Positions 24,761 through 35,600 of a stretch of DNA of 64,000 bases are shown here, one piece after another (within the stretch, counting starts at the first letter, position 1; the number at the start of each line of letters is the position of its first letter). Origin of the DNA: Diphasiastrum complanatum (Eukaryota; Streptophyta; Lycopodiopsida; Lycopodiales; Lycopodiaceae); assembly GCA_029204225.1 (NCBI GenBank), contig CM055112.1:23934872-23998871 (forward strand), given 5' to 3'. Below the pieces are notes generated by a model, which was not told where the DNA came from, searched no databases, and saw only the letters and a program-made list of their open reading frames with translations. A program made the translations under genes and the position numbers.

Positions 24761-25492
24761 TTATATCTGAAAATTCATCAAGCTCTTTGCTCAAAATGCA
24801 AAGAGTCTCAACGTCAGTGAAGTCAAAAAGATCCGATATATCTGATATTGTCAAAAAGAAATTATTATCTATATTATAAATAGGCAAAGTGATCAAAAAT
24901 TTATCAGAAAGAGAAAGGGTAGTGGGTGTTCTAGGGCCTATAAAAGTAGCCCTATTTCGAGCAGGATCAAAATCAGAACAATCATCTAAATTAACACTCG
25001 TATCAATAAAAAAAGTATCTATATCAACAATCTTTGACTTTTCAGACTTTGTACCACTAGAAAAAACTACTTCAGATGTGGAGGGCACAGCCTCCGAATC
25101 GTCAGAAATATTTAACAAAAGGAAAAATCAAAAGCAGACTGAAAATCAACAAATCTACATTTATTATTATGAATTGGGCACTCATCTACAGACTTGAAAT
25201 CATTATATAACTTGGTGAACATTCTGTCAAGCTTAGCTTTATAGATATGCTTGTCGAGTGCCACCAGGTCCTGATAATGAATCATGTCCTTATTCTAAGA
25301 TCTGAATAGAGGAGTACTGAGCAGGGACTTAAATCTGAAATATATTTCAGAAAATGCCTCCACACTAAGGCCCTCAGTTATAGAAGGTAGAATAAAAAGA
25401 AAATGAGAAAAAAGAGATTTGAAATAGTCCAACCTATTAGTAATACCAATTTCATTAAAAAGAAAAAACAAACTGGATTCAAAATTAGACAT
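24750..25492 (-). pseudogene. unknown gene family A, copy 1
   Basis: ATG at 25492 opens MSNFESSLFFLFNEIG, and the frame reads to 25295. Related coding sequence continues to about 24750 with MFTKLYNDFKSVDECP, CRFVDFQSAFDF and a Ser/Asp-rich tail starting LNISDDSEAV. The copy at 31886-32355 aligns over the whole stretch (EFGISENLDYFHSLF, MYTKLFEQFRS, YRFVEYKTGF, HISDDEEF). Conservation of this order in two diverged copies argues for real past coding. No domain is recognised. A consensus TATA box lies at 25709-25717 on this strand, about 215 bp before the ATG. The gene is divergent from the H3-like ORF and convergent with the transposase-like gene. Confidence 0.5.
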
Positions 25493-25708
25493 TTTAAACA
25501 AAAATAACAGAACTAAAGTTCCAAATATCGCTCTCAAGCGCAAACCGCAGGTCATGCGAAGCGCGCTTGAATGCGATACCGAACGATGTAGTATTGGATT
25601 AAGACACATAATAGTCAATGAAAGGTAATGAGAGTAAGCGATGCGCTTGAAATCGATATCAGAAAAAGCAATCGTAAATTTGCATGAAAATCCGAGCCGA
25701 AAAAGACC

Positions 25709-25717
25709 TATTTATAA
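25709..25717 (-). promoter_or_regulatory. TATA box for family A copy 1
   Basis: Minus strand TATAAATAG matches the plant TATA consensus and lies about 215 bp upstream of the family A ATG. Confidence 0.5.
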
Positions 25718-25728
25718 AAAAAAATTCG

Positions 25729-25944
25729 CACGTGTGGAGGAGTGTCGAAGGAACACGTGTCAAATTGTGATTGGTTAAAATAAATGCGCCGTACCTAGAA
25801 TTTTTGATCTGACATCTGTCACGTGCGAGAATGACACGCGTCGATATCGGATTCGCGCACGTGTCTCAACCCACGTGGCCTCATAATAGGGTCATCATTG
25901 TCAGTACAGACATTCCACGTGGATTAATAATCTAACGACACGTG
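25729..25944. promoter_or_regulatory. cluster of seven CACGTG (G-box) sites
   Basis: CACGTG occurs at 25729, 25754, 25820, 25858, 25872, 25916 and 25939. Three of them are the longer ACACGTGT or GCACGTGT forms recognised by plant bZIP/bHLH factors. Chance would give far fewer than one in 216 bp. Two CACGCGT variants lie nearby. Confidence 0.8.
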
Positions 25945-26292
25945 TCTTCGTCATCTTTTCACGCGTGCAAAAATTTTTATATGTAAGTCCTCGGAATATT
26001 CATTTTTTTTCGCAAAATTTTCGCTTTTAGCTCCCGATATCGCTCTCAAACGTGCTCTTTCACCATTCAAGCTTCTGCCTCTCACAATGCGCTTGAGTTC
26101 GATACCGCTGGTTGTTCAATATCACTTTCGAACGCGCATATCTTTTTATCGAATAATCTATCTAGATCTTGCGCTCGAAATCGGTATTCAGTTTTGGTAT
26201 CGATCTCAAGCGCCCTTTCATCGCAAATTTTTTTGTTTTCATCCACTTTTGTTTTGTTCAAACTTCTTTTTGTTAATTTTCTTCTTCTGAGA

Positions 26293-26928
26293 ATGATGAC
26301 CAAGACCAAATCCACCGCCCGTGCCATCACCACTGTACAGCCATCCCATTCTCGTGTTCCCCCTGATACTGGTCGTAGGCGTGGCAGAAAGCAGGTTTGG
26401 CTAAGGGAAGTTAGAAAACTCCAGAGATCAACTGAATTGTTGATTTCTAGAGCTCCTTTCGGCCGATCTGTTCGGAATGTCACTCTGTCACTTGGACTAA
26501 ATGTTCGTTTTGCCGTGACAGCCATGCAGGCCTTACATGGTGCTGTAGAAGATTTTCTGTCCCAGTTTTTTGAGGATACTTGTCTTTTGACAGTGCATGG
26601 TAAGCGTGTCACCATCATGTCAAAGGATTTCGTCATTCTCAAAAGGCTTCGGGACAGATATTCTGGTATGCATGTTGATAATGTCAACACCTCCGTAGAC
26701 TTGCCTTTGGATAGAACCAACATGTCTACTACCTCTAGGAGGAAGAGAAAACAGCCTGTTCCCAAGAAGGCTGGATCTCGAAGGCCAGCTGCTTTCCTTC
26801 CTCCTAGACGTATCCCGGCCAAGAGAACCCGTGTCTTTCTGAGCTCTGAGTCAAATGCTGGAGAATCTGACTCAGATCGAGAATTTTCACCCCTTCCTCC
26901 TCTTGTTAATCGTCTAGCTCCTCAGTAG
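26293..26928 (+). CDS. divergent histone H3-like protein with long C-terminal extension
   Basis: This open frame of 211 codons starts MMTKTKSTARA, echoing the H3 tail ARTKQTARK. Residues 38-122 follow the H3 histone fold throughout: LREVRKLQRSTELLI (alphaN/alpha1), APFGRSVRN, VRFAVTAMQALHGAVEDFL (alpha2), then FEDTCLLTVHGKRVTIMSKDF and LKRLRDR (alpha3). Loop 1 has canonical length, so it lacks the usual CENH3 insertion, though APF and KDF recall CENH3. Residues 123-211 are an extension found in no H3 I know: basic (SRRKRKQPVPKK, RRIPAKRTR) then acidic/serine-rich (SSESNAGESDSDRE). The frame continues in the same register beyond the stop into a Ulp1-like region. The first ATG was chosen because it restores the H3-like tail. 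It is more GC-rich than its surroundings. It could be a captured, rapidly evolving H3. Confidence 0.7.
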   Translation: MMTKTKSTARAITTVQPSHSRVPPDTGRRRGRKQVWLREVRKLQRSTELLISRAPFGRSVRNVTLSLGLNVRFAVTAMQALHGAVEDFLSQFFEDTCLLTVHGKRVTIMSKDFVILKRLRDRYSGMHVDNVNTSVDLPLDRTNMSTTSRRKRKQPVPKKAGSRRPAAFLPPRRIPAKRTRVFLSSESNAGESDSDREFSPLPPLVNRLAPQ

Positions 26929-28215
26929 GTTTCATCACCAAAAGTGTTGATTACCCAAGAGGAGCTACACAAAATAATAGAAAAATCTGTAAATATTGTT
27001 TCCACTTATGTCTCTGCTCCTGTACATAATCTTTTTGTGAGAATTCCATACGATTCAGCCCAAGTTTTTTTTTATTCTGACCATTATAATCAATACGAGA
27101 CCTACTTAGCTAACAAAAATGATCTTCTTGAAACTTTTTTGATTTTTTTCTTTTAGATACACGTAGAAGCTTTAGATTAGGTCCCAAATTTTCTGTCGAG
27201 CTACAAGATAAGACCTCAGAAATTTCATATGCAATAGTAGAGGCCGGAGTTTCTTTTTTGTAGAATAGTATTAGTTTCGATTCCCATGGTACAATTTTTG
27301 TAGTTATTCCATTTTTCATGGGAGCGATAAAGACGAAAGAAGCCAATTTCGAGAAGGCTATCTATTTCATCGAGTGCAGTCCTATGGCGAAATTCTATTT
27401 GATTCCATATAAAAATAAGTAAGGATTGCTCTTTTGTTTTTGTTGCTTTAATTTGGATTGTTGCGTGTTCATTGCTTTAATAAGAACAATTTTTTTTTAT
27501 AAATATGAATTTATCGATATTTGTATTTTGGTTCTTGCAGTCGGCATTGGAGCCTAAACATTCTTTTTGTAAAGATAAATAAGGAGGGAGTATCAAATTT
27601 TCTATGTGTAAAATTAAACTCAGCTACAAATACACATAGAGAATTTGATTCTCTACTTCATGATGTCGTTCGGAAAATACCGACAACGACAATTTCAATT
27701 CGAGAGATAACCATTAAATCTCTCAAGGTATATTCAATTTATCTCTGATATACATGTATTCCTTTTTTAATTCAAATGTATCGTCATAGCATAAATAAAA
27801 TTTCTATCATTATATTACTAATTTTCGTTCTATATATGCAGTGTGTACAACAACAAGACGCTTTTAGTTGTGCATGGTTTCCTGTACAATACGAAGCTAT
27901 TTTTTGAATGGTATAGTTTACAAATGGATGTAGATATTGAAAAGATAATATTCTATTCATTTGTAGTCCATTTCATTCTGATTCATATTTTATTACTATC
28001 ATTGTTTATAATTTGCTGATTCTCATATTTTGTGATGACAGTTCACTCTTGAGCCGTATACTCCTGATGATGTATATAGATTTTGGCAAGAGTTGATCAG
28101 AACCTATGCCCAGTACGGTGTAAGCGTTGCACTTGCAATCGAGGGCCCTCAAAAGGAAGCTGCTCCAACCTTAACAACCTTTCAGCTTGTTCAGGATGCA
28201 GATCTTATTTTATAA
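26929..28215 (+). pseudogene. Ulp1-like (C48) cysteine protease region, multi-exon, decayed
   Basis: Candidate exons with good splice signals are 27157-27418 (ends at GTAAGG), 27541-27727 (TTGCAG before, GTATAT after), 27842-27910 and 28042-28215. The phrases KFYLIP, then RHWSLN across the first junction, DSLLHDV, and QQQDAFSCAWF give the H-W ... Q-x(n)-S-C order of SUMO-protease-like C48 peptidases. The usual catalytic Asp is not obvious, and the Gly after the Cys is Ala. The last exon ends LVQDADLIL. C48 proteases are common passengers in plant DNA transposons. Reading frame 26929-27156 continues directly from the H3-like ORF. Some interruptions exist; activity is doubtful. Confidence 0.45.
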
Positions 28216-28400
28216 GCTCAAAAAAGAATAAAAGTCCTTCCTAATACAGAGGAAGACAATTTTGTAACAGATATTCCTCTTGCCTTAAAAGGCATTGAGA
28301 CCCTTCCCGAAACAGAGGAGGGTGAGATTATAAAAGGAGATGGTGCCTTATCAGTTTCTAATACTGATATAAAAAATATAAAAAAATTGATTGAATAGAG
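28216..28400 (+). other. acidic open segment downstream of the Ulp1-like exons
   Basis: The plus strand continues for about 60 codons with Glu/Asp-rich phrases (LPNTEEDNF, LPETEEGEIIKGD). It may be a former 3' exon or coding tail. No domain. Confidence 0.25.
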
Positions 28401-28760
28401 ATCTATTCGAAAAAAAAAGATACAATCATTTTACTTGTAAACAATCCGTTTATGAGTTTTTTTTTATTGATATCACAATAGATGCTTACAATCAGCTTGT
28501 GTCCATAGTCTAATACTGGAATGCAAGTTTTTTATAATGATAAAAAGACATGATGATTGGCATGTATTTGCTGATAGTGAATTTCAATGTTCTTCCATAA
28601 GTTGGATTGTTTTGCCAATATCTCTGCATTTGATCTCGAGCTCATGTCTTTTACGTACCGCATAAAACTAATACAAAGTTAGTTAGAATTAGTACAGAGT
28701 TTGTATTAGAAAGTTTTGATTGAAAATATTCATAAAAGATTGAGTGTTTACAGTTATGAG

Positions 28761-29771
28761 TTAACCATTGAAAATGAATCTGAAGTCTAAAAGTACATCA
28801 TCTTGTAGGAGCAGTAGTTCCCGCCAGATGTAGTTTAGACTCCAATCTTCTTCCACCTCAACACATGTCAAAACAGCATCATTGTATATAATTTCAATAT
28901 TTTTTCGTTTTGAATGTCCACTGGCTTCCAAGTGTTGATCGAGTGGCATCCATTTACCTTTATTTTTTTTTTCCATCTTTGATAATGGAAGCATAAGCTC
29001 AACATTTATTTTTCAATTTGATAACGGAAGCACATGGAAGACATTTTAATTCTGCATTCTATTTCTCCATCTGATCTTTTGTCCCAGCCTTCATCCATAA
29101 GTTCAGATAATAAACTATTTGATAAATTTTTGCATACAAACATCGTTGGGATTTTGTCTACATTGACACTTGAAAAGAAATCCACAAATATATTCAAGGA
29201 AATAAACCAACTCAATCTGACTGTTTTTTATCTTGTGCTCATTTTTAATGGATTTTTTACATCATTATATATCTTGCAACGAAATGATTATGAAACTGTA
29301 GCATCTGGTGCAATCCATTCATCACTTTCAAAACTAGGTAATGAAATTGGTACTATTTGTCCAAAATTTTCTTTTGTATCAGGAATGTATATTGATTCAT
29401 AAAAAAAGATCCCACTATCAACTAGATCTTTTGCAGTTCTACCTCGATATTGCAGTTGTCCAATATCAGTGTGAATAACATCTAACACACTTGCTAAAGA
29501 TCCACTCGGCTCTCATTCATTTATGTTGGATGGATATAAATCTGAAAGAAAAAAATGATCAGATTGGCAAGTTTACTATTAGATATTTATGAATGAATCG
29601 AAATGATAGTTTTGACTTTTTTCTTTTTTGAAATGCTCCTCTTGATGATGGATGCATCAAAACCCAAGAGTTTTTCGAATTATTTCTTGGCACCCATAAT
29701 CCATTATCATCTGTCTCGTTGAATAAAAGCACAGAGTCGATTGAGGAGCACGGCTTCCTTGATGGCGCCAT
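28761..29771 (-). pseudogene. unknown gene family C, copy 2 (most complete)
   Basis: The first exon starts MAPSRKPCSSIDSVLL at 29771 and ends near 29582 at a GTAAAC donor. A second exon starts at 29488 after GTGTTAG and contains HTDIGQLQYRGRTAKDLV. Further coding at 29215-29006 has PTMFVCKNLSNSLLSELMDEGWD, and 28994-28761 has VEVEEDWSLNYIWRELLLL. The same blocks in the same order occur at 59700-60830 on the plus strand (VGKLHYRGRTPKGL, PILFVCKDLLDDILSDLMDQGWD, IEVEEHWSLHYI). Conservation of protein blocks rather than DNA suggests past selection. No known domain recognised. It faces the H3/Ulp1-like gene tail to tail. Confidence 0.55.
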
Positions 29772-29899
29772 TCATAATTTGCGTGCAAAAATCTGAAACA
29801 ACGAATTATGAATCTGAAAATTTGCGTAGACAAAAAGCCATGAATCTGAGAAAAAGTGTTGGCAAAAATTTGAAATACTAATCTATTTGGTGCCACAAA

Positions 29900-30296
29900 T
29901 TAACTCTAGTTAACCTTGTTTTACCATGGTTTGACAATGCATATGCATTAATGGTACATCGATTTTCTCATCTCAACCATCTGTCATATTCATTTCCAAT
30001 ATTTTTGGGTCTCTTTGGGCAGTGATGTGCTGGAAGGACAGGCCTCATCAACCAATAGCATTTCCACATCCTGCCCAACGAAACAACAATATATTTAAAA
30101 AAAAATTATTTTATTTATATTTGAAAAATTCTACGTTACGTAGAACCCTGAAGCTAAGGTTTCAATTGGTCCACATGGCAACGAAAATAAGAAAAAAAAT
30201 AAAAACCAATTTAAACAATCTTCCATGTTTAAATCCCTTTGCAATGCTAACATCATTCTTCAAAATGAAACAAACACCATTTTTAAAGTGGACATC
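29900..30296. other. AT-rich spacer
   Basis: Nothing recognised between family C copy 2 and the reverse copia element. Confidence 0.4.
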
Positions 30297-31885
30297 CTAA
30301 CCACTTTCTAAGAGTAGACCAACACTAAGCATATTCTTGGTGATTGCTAGTACATAAAGGACATTTTCTAGATGCATACTTATTGAGGATTCTAGATACA
30401 AAGAGATGGTACCAACACCATCTATCCTACACTCTTCATCACTTGCAGTAAAAAGAAATTTTTTACCATCATTGAATGAGTGTAAGGTTGAGAAAAAGTC
30501 CTTTTCACAAGACATGTGAGAGCTAGCCCCACTATCAATCCACCATGTATCTCTTGAATTGCCATTGCTTGTTGGTGAGGATGTAGATGCCAGCAAGGAT
30601 ACATCAACTTCATCCTCCTCCTCCTCATGTGCAAGGCTTCCTTGTTTGTCCTCCTCTTGTGCTCTTAGCCTCTTGTAGCATTCGAATGCATAATGCCCCT
30701 TCTTTCCACAAAAGAAGCATTTTTGCTTTGACTTGTCCTTTGAGCTTGATGTGTCATCCTCTTCTTTGGCCTCCTTTGGATGCTTCTTCTTTCCATTGGT
30801 CTTCTTTTTTCCCTTGAATGAGAAATTGGCTTTCTCGTCTCCATCCTACAAAGACATTGAACTCATTCTTGCTTTATAGTTGGCAAAGTGTCTTGAATGG
30901 CAAAACTTTGGACCAAATTTGCAAAGTCATCTCCTAGACCATTAAGAACAATTTGTACAAGCTCTCCATCATGAATCTTCTCTCCAATGGAAGCCAACTC
31001 CCTATTTAGAGACTTGATTCTAAGCACATAATCCTGTGCACTCTCCTCACTTCTTCTCATGCTTTGCAAAATCTGATTTCTAAGCATGAGGACTCTAGAA
31101 GTGTTGCTAGATTCATAGATTGAATTTAAAGACTCCCAATCCTCTTTAGCACTAGTACATCTTGGTACTTCTCTCAACAAATCATTGCTTACATTCATCT
31201 TCACACAATGAAGTGCAAGCCTAGATCTCTTCTTGTATTTAGCTGACTCTTGTGCACCTAGAGGTTCATCTTCATCCTCAATCAAGAAATCATAAAGGTC
31301 TTGAAGCACCATGAGTGACTCCATCCTAACCTTCCAAATAACATAATTAGTAGAATTCAATCTCTCACTAGCTTCTAGAAGCTATGCTCCAAAAGATCCC
31401 ATCTTACTAGTGAATTCTACACACAAGAAATTGATTTGATTGATTTGAAACTCACAAAGGTCTCACACTTGTAGTGTTTCACTCAAATTTGATTTCTAAT
31501 TCAACAAATGAATTTATAATCACAGTTCTATCACTCCCTTACAAAGTTGGAATGAAGATAGGATGATGTGAAATTTACTTACAATCAAATCTTGCCAATT
31601 TTTCACTCTATTGACTACTCTTGAGAAAATCAATGAACACAAAGTAGATTGAAATTCTTGACCCTCCCTAAGTTCTTTTCCAGAATTTTCCCACTAGAAA
31701 CTTACTTGAAATGCACAAAGATTCAAGTAACAAGATCCCCTTGATATTGATTCAAAAGAACTTTTTGGAAGGATCCTACAAAACAATGCTCAAGAAAATT
31801 GGTTTTGATTTGGACCTAGAAACTCACAAAGGTTTCACTTTGTCGTGATTACCTCAAATTTGACCCTCAATGCATTTATGAGTTT
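30297..31885 (-). mobile_element. Ty1/copia fragment E: leader, gag, protease start; reverse, broken
   Basis: Minus strand, in order: a leader (31885-31420) containing a diverged direct repeat of its own (ACTCACAAAGG at 31449 and 31822), then gag (31360-30863, with TNYVIWKVRMESLM and NDLLREVPRC). A protease/pre-integrase part follows (30596-30297, with WWIDSGASSHMS and ENVLYV). Same family as copia A. Reverse transcriptase and LTRs are not identified. Its right edge cuts into the beginning of family A copy 2. Confidence 0.88.
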
Positions 31886-32648
31886 GGAATTTCTGAGAAC
31901 TTAGACTACTTTCATTCCCTATTTCGCCCTTTTCTAGATGGTTTTAAAACTGTGCAACCCAAGGTTGAAGTTTTTTATGACCACTATGTTAGATTCAGGG
32001 ATATAGTCAGTAGACTTGTTATCCCCATAGGTCCTCTCTTCTTCATGCATTTTACTGATCTTGTCCATTTCTTCCCGCAGTTCAAGCAGAGACTGGAGAG
32101 GATGTATACTAAATTGTTTGAACAATTTAGAAGCACTACTATGTGTGTTTTATGTAAGAGAAAATATCGTTTCGTTGAATACAAGACTGGGTTCATATTT
32201 TTTCGTTTAGTTCATATCTCGGATGATGAGGAATTTGTAGATTCGGATCCTCAGATCGTCTCATCCTTAGTTCCATCATCCTTAAAAGATATGAGTCACT
32301 TCCTTATCGACACCCCTGATAAGGATAATGATTTCTTGATGTTGATACTGACGTGATTCGGGATTGTTTCATTGACTCAAATATTATTGTTGATGAATCA
32401 ATGTCTGAATGTTTTTCATTTTGCGTGTGTATTATGTAAGTATATATTAATACAGCGGATTTGTGTAAGTTATTGTAGAATTTGAAACCAAAGACTTGGT
32501 GCCTGGAATTGATTATGATGATGAGGATGGACTTCTGACGGGTGAACAATGTCTGACGAAAGCTTTGTCGGATTTTGTTGATCATGGACGAAGCATGCCA
32601 TCTAAAGAAGAATTCATGGCAATTCAATCCTGGCCATGTAATGTGTAA
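31886..32648 (+). pseudogene. unknown gene family A, copy 2
   Basis: The coding-like stretch 31886-32355 begins within the gene (GISENLDYFHSLF) because the copia element occupies its 5' side. It continues with FYDHYVRFRDIVSRL, MYTKLFEQFRSTTMCVLCKRKYRFVEY and an acidic region (ISDDEEFVDSDP). A probable second exon, 32476-32648, follows a TATTGTAG acceptor and reads KDLVPGIDYDDEDGLLTGEQCLTKALSDF to a stop. It is the diverged counterpart of 24750-25492. No known domain. Confidence 0.5.
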
Positions 32649-32659
32649 TGTAATCCTTG

Positions 32660-35600
32660 GCCCAACAGTCTCTTACGAATTTGACAAATGCAATGCAATG
32701 GTTTTGTAAGTTATTGATATTTGTAGCTGATAAATTATCTTTTCTAATAACACCTATCAGTACGTCAAAGTTTTTCCAAACTTCTACTTTTTTTTTTATC
32801 TATGTAGCTCCCCTTTTCTCAAAATCTTATGATTAAATAGAGATCTTACGAAGATTTAAAATATTTTTTACAACCATTATACTTAATGGGCTTATTCTAG
32901 ACCCTAAGGGAGTACTTCACATTAGGGCCTAAGTTTTTTGAACCCAAACCATTAGTTGATACATAAGCTTGTATAGTTACCAACAAATAGGACTCTTTGG
33001 ATGGTTAGTCATTTAAGCCTAGGTGATTTCAACCCTAAGTCTTAACTTCCAAAAATTCTCCTAGGGCATGTAGAGTATTAACTAGCAAATGAGCATGATT
33101 GGTAGATTTCTCTGATTTCCAACTTTAATAACAAGCTGAATACCGCTAGTACTTTAAGGAGATTTTTTATTTTAAAATTTATTTGTGAGTGATGCCAAAG
33201 TATTAAGAGCAAGTGCAAATGCACATAGACCCAAGATTCTTGGTCTCAGATAGAACTGTTGGTTTAAATCTTACAAAATATTTATTAAACATGCTTTTGA
33301 GAGCATTATGATAAAAAAAAAAATCAAGAATAGAATGTACAATGAGTTTATATAGCAATACAATCTCAACAAAATAGCCATTGAAGGCAACAATGTGCAT
33401 CAAGCATACCAATCTATTATTCTTGATCATGTATCTACTCATACAAAGACATTCTTACAAAGTGTAAATTTTGATTACATAGAGATCCTTTCCATAGAGG
33501 CCAACACTAGAAATTCTAAGACATAGTCCCATGTTCAATCAATAAGTCAACAATTATAAAGCTATAAACGCCCCATTTTCATTTAAGTGGGATGCAAAAC
33601 ATCCTTTATGCATGTAGGAGATCATTTTTTAAACTTCATTTCCTCTACCCCTCTATCCTTGTGTTCTTTCTTTTTTTCCCCTTTTGTTTGTGATTGTCTT
33701 CTACAATTATAAGACAACTACTTGCAAAAAGTACATTTGATAAAGTAAACTTGATACATGGCACACATACACAAATTGATATAAGGTCTCATTTTTTTCT
33801 TTCTTTCAAGTAGTCTTGCTCTTGGTTGCAGTTTTGAAATATGTTTTGAGTTTTTGATGGAGTGCTCTCTTGTTGATGAATCTTACGCTTAGGATGATGT
33901 TATTTTAAGAGATCTTCTAAGACTCGATTTGATAAACCTTGTTGCAATTAAACATTACCTTAATCATTTTGTTGTCAATGATAAAGCATGACGATAGCTA
34001 AGAAGATTATAAAACAAGTTTGATTATGTTAGTCATTAAATGTTGCAATCATATTAAGTTGCCTCCTTTGCACTTCATCAATCAACCTCCTCATAGGTCT
34101 TGCTAGTAGTTTTTCATCCTCATTGTGTCCTCATTGTCAACAACAAAATTTCAAAATTGTATGTATTATAACTATGTTCATTTCAATTCTAGTGTTGACA
34201 AACTCAAAAAAATAGTTTGGCTCATAGTTCATTCCTTCTTGATGCTTTATTCAACTTTGTACAACTAGTGCATATATGCATATGCTTCGTCCATGCAGAT
34301 GCACTCAATTTTTAACAATTCCCCTTTCTAATTCGTATCATTATCCAATAATGTCCTCAAACAAAATAAGAGATAGATTATGCTAGAAAATATTGTTGAC
34401 TTGGGAGATTTGTAAACAATTCACTTAGCCTCTAGCTACTATCATGATGCCTCTCATGAGAATTTGTTTTTGCATGAACTTTTAAATGTATTGCTCGTAG
34501 TATTACAAAAATGCAATAAATTAATATTTATAGGCTTCAACATGGTTCTATACAAATTTAAATGGACCACCTTGACCATTAAACATATGTTACTCTTATC
34601 CTATATGTCCATGTGTGCATTAAGTGAAATCAAACTCCAAACCTTGCAACAACTAGAATTGTCAATTAACAATCCACTTATTCGTGGGTGTCATAAAATA
34701 TCCATGTCAAGTCTAGGATAGTAACCGGCATCACAAAGGAGACTTGCAATCTTCAATCAACTTAGCAGAGTCCATCCACAAAGTTCTAGATCAAGAGCTC
34801 TATCGTGCATTGCATAGACTAAATGTTACAACACGAGAACTCTGTACTCATGTCATCAATGCCCAAGATTTACTGAAAGTCATCCACGAATATACATTCA
34901 CATTATTAGCTTCATATATTATTACACAAACTAGCATATTAAGTATCTCACACTTTTTCGGCATAATAAGGAAATCATAGAATAATAAGAAAATCTGATA
35001 ATTCATTTATTTATCTTGCTCACCTATTGGGCAGAATACACCATAAAATCTAGAAATAGCAATAGCTAGTTGGCTGCAACTTGGACGAAAATTTCTGATA
35101 ACTTATAAGCCTAGTGTCACACGCATGAGATTTTAAGAATGGACTTCCCCAAGATATGATAGACATAAATGCAGGTGGACTCGATCTTATTTTGGATAAT
35201 GTAGTAATCAATCTTATTGAGCATATGGAACTACGGTCTCTCACCACTTATTGAGATGTAAGTGAAATACCACAGGACCTCCCCTGGGAAGTGGACTTAA
35301 CCTCATTCTGGCATCATTTCTTGCCACATAGGATGCAGCATGTTAGGTCTTACCTTATCTGAGGTGGGAAGACCACTTCAAGTGGCCCCAACCAATAGGA
35401 GGAGAGAATTTTGGCCTTCTACCACTTATCGGGCTCCTATGTAAAACCACCCTAGTCAACTTAATAGAGTTTCATCACTTGAACAAAGGGTGGTGTTCTA
35501 GCAACAACATAAACATGTGTCGCACATTGCAACAACATATGAAATCCCAGCATGCATCGATAGACCAATAGAACAGCAAATTTTAGTCACACGAATTTTG

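Larger units (their letters stand above)
25525..26213. promoter_or_regulatory. array 1 of an 18-bp motif between divergent genes
   Basis: The consensus is GCGCTTGAAATCGATATC. Copies in this orientation lie at 25563-25581, 25643-25660, 26089-26107 and 26171-26188. Copies in reverse lie at 25525-25541, 26035-26055, 26119-26137 and 26196-26213. A shorter reverse copy lacking the centre is at 25842-25858. Both orientations are mixed and pairs often alternate. Five sit within 180 bp just upstream of the H3-like start. Such dispersed binding-site-like repeats are known in the subterminal regions of some DNA transposons and in viral or plasmid origins. Here the role is unknown. Confidence 0.8.

Noticed and set aside
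26082-26822. 246-codon minus-strand frame opposite the H3-like ORF
   Set aside because: It mirrors the H3-like gene; the plus strand has clear histone-fold similarity and the minus frame has none.
26293-26928. Centromeric CENH3
   Set aside because: Some residues recall CENH3 (APF, KDF), but loop 1 is of canonical H3 length and the extension is at the wrong end, so I call it only H3-like.
23348-29771. A Polinton or giant-virus insertion
   Set aside because: A cysteine protease-like region and a histone suggested it, but there is no sign of a B-type polymerase, capsid, packaging ATPase or retroviral-type integrase in this interval.
34464-34980. Two open frames of 85 and 78 codons as copia remnants
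   Set aside because: Neither strand shows reverse transcriptase, RNase H or integrase motifs.
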